This document shows positions 19,865 to 32,900 of a stretch of DNA of 64,000 nt, in pieces. The notes beneath the pieces were generated by a model. That model was given only the letters and a program-made list of their open reading frames with translations. It had not been told where the DNA came from and did not search any database. The translations under genes were made by a program, and so were the position numbers. Source of the stretch: Bryopsis sp. KO-2023 (Eukaryota; Chlorophyta; Ulvophyceae; Bryopsidales; Bryopsidaceae); assembly GCA_030272585.1 (NCBI GenBank), contig BSYQ01000009.1:3782001-3846000 (forward strand). Direction: 5' to 3'. Position 1 is the stretch's first letter. The number at the start of each line of letters is the position of its first letter.

Positions 19865-21855
19865 TCAGCAGCTGAAAAAACTACCATCTTGACTCTTCCC
19901 CTCACAACTGCCTTCGCCCCAACCCAAATGCGAGCACCTCGGCCAAATGGCTGCATAGGCAGTCCCTTCATTTCCAACATCATGGCAAGAATTCATACAA
20001 CCCTCATGCAAAAACGACCCCCCTCCTCCCCCCCCTCCATTCGTTCCATGGCCATTGGATCCCCCCCCACCGCCACTCGAGTAGCCGCCACCCCCCCCAC
20101 CGCAACCCTTTCTGCCCTTTCCTCCGTCGCACCAGCTCGATCGACCATCCTTCGCTGGAGCTAGTGGATTCTCACTCAAGGGAACGCCACAGCCACTCCC
20201 CCCATAACCATCGCTGTTGCACCCCTGAGAACCATCTCGCCCACCCTTCCCCCCCCCAAGCTGGCCATCCCCCCCACGATCATCAGGCCGAGCATCGCTC
20301 CCATTCGCGCTGGTGCTAGCCCCCCCTCCCCCTCCCGCAACCAACACCATGCCAAGCGAATCGATCACCACACAGCAACCCCCACCCCCGTCATGCTTCG
20401 AACCCACCCCACCATTGCCGATCAAAATCCTGACAGTTTCCCCGCCTTGGAGAACCACAGCACCCCCCACGATCGCACCTTTGCCGCCCGTCCATTTCCC
20501 GTAATCGCCCCCCTTGGCTCCCCTCGCGAGGATAAAGTACGCACCGCTGAACGGAGCTTCCCAGCTTTGCCACCTCCCGATTTTCCTTTCGAAAATCCTC
20601 AGGCAGGGGCACGGCAGGTGCCGGCCGATCACCCCCATCGCATTGAGAGCTTTCCCGGCCAGCTCCGGCGTGTTTCTAGCCAAACCCACCGACAAAACCT
20701 TGGCGATCGCTTCGGTGGAAACCAGCGTAATATCGACATTGTCCAGCAAGCCGATGATTCTTTCTTGAGGGGCATTTCTGTTCATTTCGAGCCACTTCAG
20801 CACCGTTTCGACCAAGCCTATGTGCTTCTTGGAAACCGTATCGCTCCTGTAATCGATGTACAGGGGGATTCTGGTGAAAATCCTCCACAAGGAGGCGTAG
20901 CCCAATGACAGACAGGCTTGATCCTTGGGCAGGGTCGACATGTTATTGACGATGAATTTTTCGCATCGTTTTGAGACTTCGGACACCCCGAAACGGAGGG
21001 CTTCTCTGAGCAGAGGGAAGCAACTGTTTTTGTTGATGTCCAGGTGTTCGTCCAAATACTCCCCGCATGCTTCGATCAACTCGTGGAATTGAAATTTTTG
21101 AGCGATCGCTGCTAAAGGAAGCACATTTTCGTCGACGATCTGCTTCGTGTTTTTTTTTTTTTTTTGATACAATAAAAAAAAACAGGGTGATTGACTGTTC
21201 AACGATAATGCAGGAAAAAAAAATAATGAAAAAAAAATAAATTAAGAAATAAATAATAAATAACAATAAATAATAATAATAAAGGAGGCCCTTGATCGAG
21301 GAATAAAAAATGCAATGGCAAAGAAGCAAAACACCCCGTTCAATCAAAAAGGACTGGATTTGGGGAGAAAAAAAAAGACACACTGACAAAAGCGATTGAG
21401 CACAACAGAAAAAAAAACCAGCAAGAACTAGCTGTTTTATTATTCATAACAGCAATACAATACATCTATAAAACCCTGACGTACCTTCAAATTTCCTACA
21501 GAACCAAAACAAAAAAACTACATTTCATTTGTTGTGTAACATTGCTGGCCGGAAAAAAAAATCCCGATTTTTTCACCTTGATTCGGCCGCAGTGTGCGTA
21601 ACTCAGCACATCCTCCAGTGCCGAAGGCTCGGCATCGTCCAATCGAATGCTGATCACTCGTTCGGCAGATTCTTTCCCTGCCGATTTCTTTTCGGCGATG
21701 AGGCCTCCCAACACGGTGCTGGTGCAGCTCAGCATGTAACTGGAGCAAGGGATCTCCCTTTTGTCCAATGCCACGATATTCACATCGCACAGAGTGGCGT
21801 CTTTGAAGCCTTGTTTCACTCTGTGGAATATGGCATCCTCTTTGTTGACGAAAAC
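19865..21855 (-). CDS. BTB-BACK protein with C-terminal glycine-rich (ALK-type Gly_rich) domain; 5' exon not found
   Basis: Exons 21855-21577 and 21139-19865 join in phase 0 (GRIK|IVDENVLPLAAIAQ) and encode 517 residues. The first exon starts after a TTTTTGCAG acceptor, so at least one upstream exon with the ATG is missing. Residues 1-95 are a BTB/POZ fold (DATLCDVNIVALDKREIPCSS) and about 100-240 fit BACK. BTB-BACK proteins usually dimerise and recruit substrates to Cullin-3 ligases. From about residue 250 comes a domain of some 200 residues with GAKGGDYGKWTGGKGAIVGG, LQGGETVRILIGNGG and MVLVAGGGGGAS, which is the layout of the Pfam Gly_rich domain in ALK-type receptors, ending in Gly runs and GSFLHEG. 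The intron upstream of exon 2 has an A-rich rather than pyrimidine-rich acceptor region. The family calls are by eye. Confidence 0.8.
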
Positions 21856-23101
21856 CTGCAAAAAGGGAAAGAAAGGAAAAATTATACTGAACGAATCGCT
21901 GTTGACCTAAAAAAATATGGAAGCGTGTAATTTACAGAGAAAATGATTTATTTCATTTTTATAATGTAGTGCCTCCAACGTCCCACACATATTTTTGATG
22001 TATGCTTCCCCAATTCTGGCAGTTTCGCATGCCACGTGCGATCAACCATAAAGATGTGCTCGGATGAATGATGCAATCAATCAATCAAACAGTACCGTTT
22101 TCCCTTTCCTTTTATTTTTATTTATATATATTTATTTTTTATCTTAATCGATTTGATGCGTAGAAGATTGTGGCTAAAAATTGTGGCAGAGCCAGGTGGG
22201 TTTCTGATTCATTCTTTATAAGCCCCCAAAAACCTTACTGTAAAAATTTAAGAAAATGCATAATAAGAAGGGGTAAACAAGCAAACAAGTGATCCAGTCA
22301 TTTCTGTTTACTGTTGTTTCCAAAGGAAGCATAATGTAACATAACCAGGAAATCCTACAGTCAATCTCTGGAGTTTTCACCAATCCCTGGATCAATTTTT
22401 ACTAGGAAAATTAACATTCACTTCCTCGTTTTCACGACGCAAGCAAGCAACGCCCGCCGTAACGGAATCCGATCGACACCACTCTTTCATTGCAAAACAA
22501 ACGATGGGGACAAAAACAACAAGAATTTTGCCGTGTTTCAGGATTATCGACATTGTTTTTTTTCTGTGCCTGTCGACCGCCCCAGTGGAAAAGAACCCCC
22601 CCTTACCATCCAGCACAGATCTGGAGGACCGCAGGTCGCTGAAGGGTTTCAGTTACGAAGAGCGTATTACACCCCGAAAAAACCCCAACCAAGTTTATCG
22701 CAGTTTGCAATGGATTCGGTCCCTGTTGTGGACGATGGAGGATGAAATACTTTCCAGCGTTTTGCCCTCTTCTGTTGCGTTCGACGCACCCGAAAGTGAA
22801 TTTCACACCACACACACACACGTGATACAACTCCTCCTCGATCAATTTACTAATGATTTTGACGACTGACGGGGGAAGGGAAGGCTTCCTCGTCCAAAAA
22901 AAAAAAAGAAAAAAGAAATCCACTGTAGTACTTGTGATGCCGCCCACCTGCCCCGCCCGATATCTCGAGGGGAAAAACGGAGCAGGGAGAAAAGGTCCGT
23001 TGGGTCGTCGACGCCACGAGGAGGCCGCCGCCACCGGGAAGAGAACTGCGAAAAGGGTGTCGTGAAGGGAGAAAAAAAAAATCGACAGGGGTTTTTTGTG
23101 C
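21856..23101. other. Head-to-head spacer between the BTB and RAP genes
   Basis: Must contain the missing BTB first exon (minus) and the promoter of the RAP gene (plus). A plus-strand frame at 22504-22869 (121 codons, ATG, hydrophobic stretch IIDIVFFLCLSTA near its start) could be a small protein, but it has no recognised domain and may be chance. The CA run at 22808-22820 is short. Confidence 0.35.
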
Positions 23102-26100
23102 ATGTTTCTGGCCCGTTCGCGTCTGTTGGAGACTTGCCGTTGTTCGTTGGGGGGGGACGTCGGCGGAGCCGTCATCAGGAGCGTCTCTTCGTCTGGGAAA
23201 CGCGGGTGGGAGAGCAACAACGGCAAGGAGGGAGGGGATTCGGATTCCTCGGGGGGAGGAGGGGGGGGGAAGTTTGGACGGGATGGGGTCAGGGTCGGGG
23301 TGAACGAAGAAGGAGAGGGGAATAAGAAGGCGAAAGTGAACGGGAGCGGGGGGGCTGCGGATGGTCATTCCAAGGTGGGTTTCTCGCCACAAGAAACACG
23401 GTTTTCTGGATGGCTCAGAAAAAAAAAAGAAAAAAGAGAAAAAAAAGAAAGAAAAGACCCCCCCCCCCCCTTTCACAGTCAGTCATACCAAAAACTAATA
23501 ATGGAAGGATGTGAAGAGGTCCTGCAATGAAAAAGTTGTCAAGAACCGGACGATTGATCGGGATTGTGAGAAGATTTTTCATCGGAATTTTTTTTTTACA
23601 TTTTCCTTACAGTAAAAGTTCTAGAAATGTTTTTTGATTTAGCCTCGATGCCTCTTTTTGCTGCTTTGTAGTTACTGGCATTGGTATTAGATTCAGTGTC
23701 GATCTGAGTGCATTGAGTTCATGGCTATGTCAGACATACCCAAAATCCCACTCTTTTCCTCGGAACATTCTCTGCCACATATCCTTTGTCAGTATAAAAA
23801 AAAAACGAAACGAAATCGAAAAACATCATCCTTCATTCCTCATTTTCTTGCACGCTCATCCTTCTTCCTTCCGAAATAATTTTCTTGTTTTTCCCCCTCC
23901 CCTTTGCTCCCCCCCTGTCTGCCATACAGACCATCAAGATCCCGGCGATCAACTCGGTGGTAGCCAAGAGCGAACGAAAACGCCTGAAAGACCCTCCCTT
24001 GGAATCCCTCGACATCTACGACACAGTCACCGACTTGACCCGAGAAGCCGTCGAATTCTGGAAAGGCTTCACCAAAAAGGGCCCGGAAGCTGCCGTGAAG
24101 CTGGACGAATCCCTGGTCAGACTGCACCGCCTGATTAAGAAGAAACGAAGGAGTTTGGACCACGTGAGCGTGGCAATGATGGTCCATCAGCTGGCTTCTA
24201 TCTGTACCGCTTCTCGGATGGGGCATTGGGTGGTCAGACATGCGTTTCTGAAGGATTTGCTGACCCTGGCGGACGAGTTTCGGGAGGACTTTGATGTGAA
24301 TCAGATCGCAAACGTGATGTGGGGGTTGGGCAAGATGGGGCCGCATGCGCTGTTCGTTCGACTTGGTGGGTGAACTGACCATGCCAAGGTGATTGTCAGA
24401 AAAAAAACAGAAAAGCAGAAAAAAGAGAAAAGAATAGGGAATGAGATCAGTTAAAGTGAAGTGGGGTAGGGGGAAATAATAAATATGCAGAGTCATTCAA
24501 TACATCTACTTTAGGCTTTTCTTTTTGCTGATGCATCAAGAAAAAGAGAGATTTTGTTAAGAAAGATTTTTGAGTTTTCCAAGAACTGAAGTCCAAGGTT
24601 AAGGATATTGTTAGATTGTTGAATTTTCCATCAAGAGCTGGACCGAATGATAATTGACGAAAATAGAAAATTGCATGTGTTTGGTTTGCAAATGTACAAA
24701 AATATGTTTGTACTTTCATGGTCCTTTTTCTTTTTTTTTACATCCCTAAAGAATAAAGCAATAGTTTTTTGTTTTTTTTAATTAATGTTTTGGAGGGGGG
24801 TAAGCAAGAGGATGAATTCTGCATGTTTATTCCGTTTTACTTTTGATTTTCTTTTACCCTTGGCACTAAGGGTGGTCTTCCAATCGCAGCCATGCAGACC
24901 TCCATTTTTCATTGGGAAAAATACAAAACTTTTTTTCTCCAATGAATATATCTTTTTGCACCCACTCCACCAGCATGAATCAGACGTAAAACTCACAACC
25001 GTTCTCAGTTTTCGATGTCCCCCCAGACAGACGTGTCATCGTGACTAATTCATGAATGACTAATTCTGAATGCAGGTGACGGAGAGCGAACCGCAAAGGA
25101 CCTGGTCCGAAGCCTGGCCGTTCTTGCCAACGCTTCCATCGGGGATTTCACCCCATTGGCCATTTGCCAGGTTCTGTATGGACTGGCCGTTCTTTCCCCG
25201 GAATTCCCGGAGCAAGAGGCTTTCGTTGAGCTGTTGGCGGCGGTGGCCAAACAGCAGCTCAGCGGGTTTTCCACCCAAGGGATCTCGGTGCTGTTCGTCG
25301 CTCTGGCCAAGTTGGACCATGTGTGAGTGTCAATCATGTTTCTAGGAGGCCAACCTGGCTCTGCTGGAATCCTCCCTCTGTTTTCCCCACTTGGTTTCTG
25401 GAAACCATTGCTGAACTTTATGAGATTTTTTTTTAATTGAAAATCATCCTTGGTCATTCTGTGTACCAATGGAAGCAGAATTATTTTCGAGTTATTTTCT
25501 CACTGGAACCAGTGGAAATAAATAATTATCGATCGCAAAAACAAAGAATCGCTCTAACACTTGTTTTCTGCAACAAAAAAATCACTTGAGCAGCGATCGA
25601 CTCTACCTCATCCCTGCGATGTGCAAGCGAGTGGAAGATCAAATCGTTCATTTCAAGCGACCCCAGCAGCTCTGCAACATCGCCTGGGGCCTGGCCAAAA
25701 TGCGTCGAACCAATTCCTTCAGTCTGCTCAACACGATCGTCGCCAGAGCCACCGCCACTTTCGACCAGTTTCATCTTCCGGAGATCACCATGTTGCTGTG
25801 GGCATTCTACAAACTGAGGTTTTATCCGGGGGACGAGTTTCTGCAGCAGGCGGAAATTCGCATCAGGAAAATGTGCGACAGAGCGAAGCCTCAGGAAATT
25901 TCCAACACTCTGCTGGCGCTGGCGGATTTCGGCAGCTACGCGCCGGATGGATCGATGTCGAAAGATTTGATCGAGGATTTGAAAGCAGCGTTGAAGAAAC
26001 CGGTGAGGGGGGGCATTCATTCCTTTTCATTTTTTTTAATTAAAAAGAAGCAAAAGATAGAATAGGTGTGTTTTTTTTGGGGGGGAAGTGAGGCATTTGC

Positions 26101-26834
26101 TGCTCGATCCGATTTTTCAATTGAGGAAATAATGTGAAAATTCTATGCGCAGTGGGGTTTTGTTCAAGTTTGGAAAACAATCTAAGTGCTGATTTCGTTT
26201 TTTTAATTTTAAATATGGAAAGGTTATACGAGGCCCCGACATCGAAACCCAACACCTCACCAACGCGGTGTGGTCGCTGGCGATCCTTGACCAACTCGAC
26301 ATCAACATGCTGAACTGGATCCTCGACAGCATCTCCACCATTGGCCGCCGCCTCAACCCCGTCCAAAAAAGACAAATCTACCAAAGTCTCATCCCCTTCA
26401 CCCTGTTCGAGCCGAAACTCGACCTGAAGAAAACCGTCCCCCCCTCCCTGCTCCAAGTGTGCCAATCCAGCTGGCAAAGCAAGCAGAAGGACGGGGTCGT
26501 GATTCCCCCCATGGTGGAGGTTTTCAACGTGTTGCGGAAGATAGGTTACAAATGTGAGTCGAAAATGGTGGGTGGGGAGATGATTTCGGCCAGCACGGCG
26601 GTGAACACCCAAGGGGTGAAGGTGGCTGTGGAGATCGACACTCCGATGAGGTGTTTTCGGAACGTCAGGGACCGGCGGCTGGGGAGATATTTGTGGAGGG
26701 AGAGGATGTTGGAGGGTTCGGGGTGGATGGTGCTCAGAGTTCGGCTGGACGAATGGATAGCGTTGGAAGGGATGAGTCCGAGGTTAGAGTATTTGAAGGC
26801 AGGGCTAGCCAATGCGAATTCGAAGGGAAGTTGA
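23102..26834 (+). CDS. RAP-domain, FASTK/OPR-like organelle RNA-binding protein
   Basis: Five exons, 23102-23374, 23930-24365, 25076-25322, 25591(or 25594)-26002 and 26223-26834, join in phases 0, 1, 2 and 0 to give 659 residues (658 with the alternative acceptor). The N-terminus MFLARSRLLETCRC followed by Ser/Gly-rich sequence looks like an organelle targeting peptide. The middle consists of helical repeats with NVMWGLGKMG, QLCNIAWGLAKM, TMLLWAFYKL and NAVWSLAIL, the repeated WxLAKL-type motif of FASTK, OPR and RAP proteins. The C-terminus (VAVEIDTPMRCFRN through GWMVLRVRLDEW) fits the RAP domain, an endonuclease-like fold involved in organelle RNA processing. Such proteins act on chloroplast or mitochondrial transcripts; which organelle cannot be told. 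The exon at 25076-25322 is short and opens only in this phase. Confidence 0.88.
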
Positions 26835-27668
26835 CCCTTTTTTTATTCACCTTCTTCTTCTTTTCTGTTTCGTGTCATAGTGGTAATTGAATTTGTTGCC
26901 TGTCGTTTTTTTTAATTTTGTTTTTTTAAAGATAGTGGTGGAATGGAGTTATATGGGAGAGGGGTGGTAAAGGTGAAAAGTGCAAATGGGGGGGGGGGGG
27001 GGGAATAGTCGGTGTTTAAAAATAGAACCAGCCGATGTCTTTTTTGTTTTATTTTGCTTTTTTTTTTCTCTCCACTGCACCAGAAGGGATAGTGGTCGTT
27101 TGATGGTTAATACCGCAACAGAGTGCGTTTTTTTTTCTTCTTTTTTTTGAAATACTTTTTCAGGGTTTTTCTAGTTCGAAACTCTTTCATTTTGGAGCAT
27201 GTAAGATTCCTTCCAACAAAAAAAGAAAGAAGATACTCTCGGAAATTCATATTCTGCTTTTTTTTCATTTTTTTGTTTTGCTGGAGAATGTATGTGGTTC
27301 TTTCGAATCCACCTTCCAGCCGGAGCGCCGCCGTTAAGTTTGATTATGATTCTGAGTTTTTTTTGTGGCGGCTGGTGCAAACAAAGCGACCAAACTTTGC
27401 AGAAAGCCCCCCCCTCAGTGGCGCTGAGCAACAGTCAGACCGCCCACACTCCAGTCAAATCACCTCATTATACATTCCCTCAGAAATCGCCAGCACTTGC
27501 TCCCAAACAAAAATCAGGAAGAACCCTACAGCCATACACGCTGGAAAAAAAAAAGACTTCAGGAAAATGGTGTAAGCAGCAGATCCTTTTCTCCTGTTGG
27601 CTGTGTTCGTGTTTGCAACAAAAAAAAAACACGACCACTCTGTTTCTTTTTTTTTTGGGAAAAATCGA
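26835..27668. other. No gene seen
   Basis: A/T-rich with a G run near 26988-27003 and many T runs. Holds the 3' flank of the RAP gene and the promoter of the next gene. Confidence 0.4.
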
Positions 27669-28430
27669 ATGTCGTGGGAGGGTGAAAATCGAACCAAAGA
27701 TTTGGAAAGCGAGGTGGGGGGTTGGGCTTCCTTACCATCCGATATTATCCTGTCTTACTTCACCAACGCCACCACGCGCTTGTTGAATCGACACTGGTGC
27801 ATAGCCACCTCGCTGAAGGTCAGAAGGATACGCTTGGGTGGGGAGATGCGTTTCGTCCCGCCGATCGCGCTCGGTAACGCTGGAAATCGCTTCCCCAACG
27901 TGAGGAGTCTGCGTCTCAACGGACCCTACTTCGGTAACCACGGATGCAAAAGCCTGTGCCATTTCTCGAGATTGACGGAACTGGATCTGGCTCGGACGCT
28001 GGTGGGGGCGGAGGGGTGCCTAGCATTGGGGAGGTTGGAGTGGCTGATCGAGTTGAACCTGGAAATGACGCTGGTTGGGGATGTGGCGTGCATGCATTTG
28101 GGGGATATGTTGGGGTTGCGCAAGCTGAATCTGTCATGGACCAAGGTGGGGGATGTGGGTTGCCAGCATCTGGCGTCTTTGACCAATTTGATGGTGTTGT
28201 GTTTAAGGAAAACTCAAGTGGGGGACCGGGGGTGCGAGTGGGTGGGGAAATTGAAGCAGCTGAGGAGCTTGAATTTGTCTTTGAACAAAGGGATTTCGGA
28301 CGAGGGGTGTCGGCACATTTTGGGGCTGTGTAAACTGACCAAGTTGAACATAGGGCAGACGAAAATCGGGAGCGTGGGGGAAGAGTTGATTCAAATGTCG
28401 TTGCCAAACTTGCAGCAATTGTCTTGGTAG
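27669..28430 (+). CDS. F-box-like leucine-rich repeat protein (FBXL/AMN1 type), single exon
   Basis: 253 residues from the ATG of MSWEGENRTK. Residues about 18-50 (LPSDIILSYF, then LNRHWCIATSL) resemble a short F-box. They are followed by six or seven repeats of about 24 residues of the cysteine-containing LRR subtype, for example LTELDLARTLVGAEGCLALG and LRKLNLSWTKVGDVGCQHLA. Proteins of this kind are usually substrate adaptors of SCF ubiquitin ligases. It has no intron, unlike most neighbours, and the stop codon TAG is followed at once by a run of A residues, which could mark a retrocopy but is also common in this genome. Pro- and Thr-rich readings on the minus strand are shadows. Confidence 0.82.
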   Translation: MSWEGENRTKDLESEVGGWASLPSDIILSYFTNATTRLLNRHWCIATSLKVRRIRLGGEMRFVPPIALGNAGNRFPNVRSLRLNGPYFGNHGCKSLCHFSRLTELDLARTLVGAEGCLALGRLEWLIELNLEMTLVGDVACMHLGDMLGLRKLNLSWTKVGDVGCQHLASLTNLMVLCLRKTQVGDRGCEWVGKLKQLRSLNLSLNKGISDEGCRHILGLCKLTKLNIGQTKIGSVGEELIQMSLPNLQQLSW

Positions 28431-29932
28431 AAAAAAAAAAAACGAAAAGGAGCATACGGGCCTTGATGAGTTTTTTTTTCCAAATAGGAAGCAACTTGAT
28501 TCTTTTTTCTTTTTTTTTTTGCTGAAGTACAAGGAGTTTAGACAGAAATAGGCAACACTTGAAAAAACGTGGGGGGGGGGGGGTGTTTAGTCGGGGATAT
28601 ATATCTGTGGATTTCTTTGTGGTGGGGGTTGGGGGTTTGTTAAAGGGTTGCAGAGTGGGTTGACCAGTAAAGCAAGATAATGATTTTAAAAAGATGAGGG
28701 TTTTTTCGTGGTCGGTTTTTTTAGGTAAAGTTGGCACTCTTTGAATAGATCCCTGTGGGTTTGTTGTGGATGTAGGGTGCAGGAAAAGTTTGTTCAGATA
28801 TTACGAAAAAGAAAGGGACGGATCAGAAAGTACCTGAAATGGAAAGTGCCTGAATGTGAAAAGGGGAAAAGCCTTGCGGGAGGTTCTTTCGTTTGTTTTT
28901 CAAAAAATAGAAAAAGAAGAGGTTTGGGTTGAAGCATAGTTTCTTGTTTTCATGCAGTTAGTGGCAGGGGGTGGCTCTGCCCTGGTTTGCTTTTCGAGCT
29001 AAATGTAAAAACTCATATTTCATCCAGCCAAAAACCTCGAACTAATTTCCAACAAAGAATTTTCCAAAAAAAGCTCACCATGTCCCAACCATATTCTGCT
29101 TTTGAAGTTAGTCTTTTCCCAAGTTTTTTGAATCCATGCTTTTCTCAGATAAATTTTCAGTCAATTTGGTGAAATAACAGAATTCAGGTGGTGTTGGTGC
29201 TGCGTGCTTGTTTTGCGAATTCTGCTATTTTCCATAGCACTTTTTTTTTTGTTGGTTGCTTTTGTTTGGTGTCGAGGCCTAAGCCCCTTGAACAAGCCCA
29301 AGTGGAGAATATCTCGGCAAATTGGGCTGAAAAAACTGGTTTGAGAACACACCTAGAATACAGCTCTTCTTTACTTCGATTCCTGGCTGAGTCCATCTGT
29401 CGGACAGAACCTCATCAGGCAAAATCACACTCATTCACTGACCAATAACAAACAAACAAACAAACATCAATTACCTAACCTTTCCTTTCGCCGGCTGTCT
29501 GTCCCGGTACAGCCGATGTCGGAAAATCACGTGGTGTGATGTGGACATCTGATGTGTGAGGAGGTCTGCATATTCCGTCGCACCTTCGCTTTTTGCTATC
29601 CGCTTCAAGAAGGTCTGTGTCTTGTACAGAAACGAACGGACGCGCGCAACGAACTCGGGGAAAAAAAAGAACACGCCTAACCAACAGTCACCAATAGGTG
29701 TCCGTTTCGCTCGCCACCTTCCGTCGCGTCGGGGGGCGTGCTTTCTCTGTGGTTTTTTCTGAGGTTTCTTTGAGGAAAAAAAAAAGGAGTTGCAATTTGG
29801 ACGTGTGAGTTGGAGCGAACGCTAGGAGGGGATTCGTTTGACCGTTTTTTTAATCGTATTGGGGGATCCCATCCACCACTCGTGCACGACCGAAACCCGA
29901 CGCCCACGTTTCCAGGAGGGGGAGAGCGCGTG
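28431..29932. other. No gene seen
   Basis: Contains a G run near 28570-28581 and (ACAA)n near 29447-29465. Frames on both strands lack recognisable domains. The last 200 bases before 29933 should hold the MAF1 promoter and leader. Confidence 0.4.
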
Positions 29933-32900
29933 ATGCGGTTTATCGAGACAGCGTCGTTATCGAAGTGAGTGTCGGCAATTCGTGCGATTATATTTTGTTT
30001 TTTTCTCGTTCGTTTTCGTTTTCTGTGTGCTACTTTGTCCCAATTCCGCTTTCGAGATTCATTACCTCTTTGAGTCAAGGTGTAATCAATCCCTGTATGC
30101 GGTTCTCCGCGTGGAGCTGGGTTTCGTGGATTCCTATTTCTGTTCTTTAAATGCTTTCGCCAAATTGTTCCAAACTCGAACAGGATATCTTCGTTCCTTG
30201 ACCAAGTTGACGTCGGCGACAGCGTCGTCTGCGGGGACCTGTGCTTGTACTCATGTGAGAGCGATTAAAAGGGGTACTTTTATTTCCCCAAATTAAAAAA
30301 AAAAAAAATCGAAGCAATAATAAGAATAAAGAGGAATAATAAGAATAAATAAATAAATATTTTGGGTATCATTTCTCAAGCCACTTCAAAAGAATGACAA
30401 ATAATCCCGTTTTTTCATTTTCATTTTCCTCTCCTTTTTTTCTTCTTCTTCTTCTTCAACAATTTGCACACATTAAGCTTGTGCAAAGGAGGACCGAAAT
30501 GCTGCCAAATGTTTTTCAAATACAAACAGTGGGGAAAAAGTGGGTTTATCCCAAGCAAATGTTTGATGTCAAACGCTTTCTCTGAGCAAGGGTCGTGGTG
30601 GGGTGCTTTCTCTGAGCAACGGTCGTGGTGGGGTGCTTGCAGGTGTGCTTGCAGGTTTAGACAAAATGCTGTCCAGAAGCTTGGACGAAGAAATTCAATC
30701 TTCCAGTCCGAGCACCCCTAGAAACATCGGTCCTCTCACCGATGCAGCCAGGTATTTTTTTAAATATATATTTTTGGACTCGTTTGCAAAAAATTGGAGT
30801 CTTCCCTCCCCCCCCCTTTTTTTATATTTTTATTATCATAACTAGGATTATTATTATTTACTTTATTTTATGTCATTTTATTTGGAGGGGTGTTTGATGG
30901 CTTTCTTGGTGTGAATTCTGTACTGTGCTATTTTCTTCGAAAAAAAATATATTTGTATTTTTCATTTGCTCCACCACAAAAGTGTGTTGACATATTCATA
31001 TCAATCATAGAAATATACTCCAAACCAACGACAAAAAATACATGAACTGTCGAGGTAGAGTTTGGGGTTTTCATTGGTCGACAGCAAACACATCATCTCA
31101 ATAAGGTTGATCTTTTTCTTTTTTTTTACTCCTTTTCCAGTCGACGAACTTTGGTCTATCTCATATTGACCCTTAACCACACCTACCCGGATTACGATTT
31201 CTCAGTGCTGAGGGCTCAACATTTTCGAATGGAACCGAGCATCGCGTCCATTCAAGAAACCCTTGAAACAAATCTGATGGAAGTCTCGAAGGTGAGGCTT
31301 GTGTGCGGCGTCAGGGAAAAAAAATAGAAAATAAAAAAAATTCTCTTTTATAAGAAAAAAAAGTGTTTTTGAAATAGTGCAGATGCTGCCAAAGGCTGAT
31401 GGATAAATTATAGTTGATCGTTTCATCTGCACAGTGATTTCCTGCCTTTTGCGGGGGCCATATGAAATAATTCATTTTATATTGTTAGTGGCAGCAACAT
31501 CGCTTTCAAAAATACCGTGAGTATTACTAATGTTGATATTATTAGCATGTTACACCAGGAAGAGCAGACGACTTTTTGACAAAATTTAAAAAGAGTCTTT
31601 TTCTAGTTGAAAATTTCTGCTCATCATTCGAATAGTGGTTGTGGCATCCGGCCCAATTATGGCTGGGTCTGTGCAGAGTTTGATTAACAATGGTGATCGA
31701 TATTTTCTTCTTTTTTTTTTTGCAGGTGTGGGAAGAAACTCCTGAATGCGAGAAGTCGTTTTTGGAAACTTTGTGGGGCTCCATCGATGAGGTGAGTTCG
31801 AAAAGTTTTCGCACTTTTGCGTGGAAATGCAAAAGACTGCTTTTTTTTTACTGGGACTGGGTTTTTCTTTGCAATAATTGAGCTTCATTTACCCAACTTG
31901 TTGACTTTTCACAAAATTGGAAAAGAGCACCACTTGAGCGAAAAACAAGTTTGCTCGGGAGGAAGGGGATGGAGGAGGATAATCTTAGCTACACTCCTTT
32001 TTCTCTTTTTTAGTTATTGTTTGGAAATGCCAAATTGTGTGTGTGTGTGGGAGAGAGAATTGTTTTTGATTATTTGGAAATAATAAACCGAAATATGCTT
32101 TTTAAATTGTTTGATTTGGAAATACCAGATTATGTGCATGGTGAACATCCATTGTTATTTTTTATTTATTTTTTACTGGTGAGCGTTCATTGTTATTTTT
32201 TTTCTTTATGTTTGTACTGGTAAGCATCCATTATTATCATTATTTGTATTATTTTTTTCTGGTGAGCATTCATCATTATTATTATATTTTTACTTGCTTT
32301 TCTGTTACAGGTCATCGGTTTGTCCAATTGCGATGTTTTCAGCTACAAAACCGACGTGGACTCCGATCTCTTCAGTGAGTGTGTGTTGCCTTGAAACCGC
32401 CGTTTGAAAAAAAAGCTTGCGATCCCATCCGAACTCGCATTCCTTGCAAAACGGCTGGGGCCGATTAGTAATGGGGTCAGGGATGTCCCAGGAAACCCGG
32501 CTTGTGGCAATTATTCTCCTTTTTCTTTTTTTGAAGAGAGGAAAAAAAAAGTTTTCTTTTCGACATGAAAAAGGGGGAAGAAAGGAAAAAAAACCAGCCC
32601 CACAGTAGAAAAGAATGATAAGAAGCGAGGAATCTGCCATACATTGTGCGTTTTCACTTTCTTGATTTTATTTTATTTTTTCTTGAAAGTGAAAAAAAAG
32701 AATGGAAAACTTGAATATCGAAAATAGGAGTTGTTGTAAGTCTAGGGTGGGCTGGTATTTTTTTTTCACCTCGAGAAAAAACAAAAAATATAGAAAAAGA
32801 CAAGAAAGACCAAAAAAAGGACCAGTAGAGGCAAAAAGACCAGTTTTTTTCTCGACATATTTTTTGGTGAGGAAAAACCCCGAAAAAGAGTTTTAATTAG

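Noticed and set aside
26040-26612. 190-codon minus-strand frame
   Set aside because: Antisense shadow of the RAP-domain exon.
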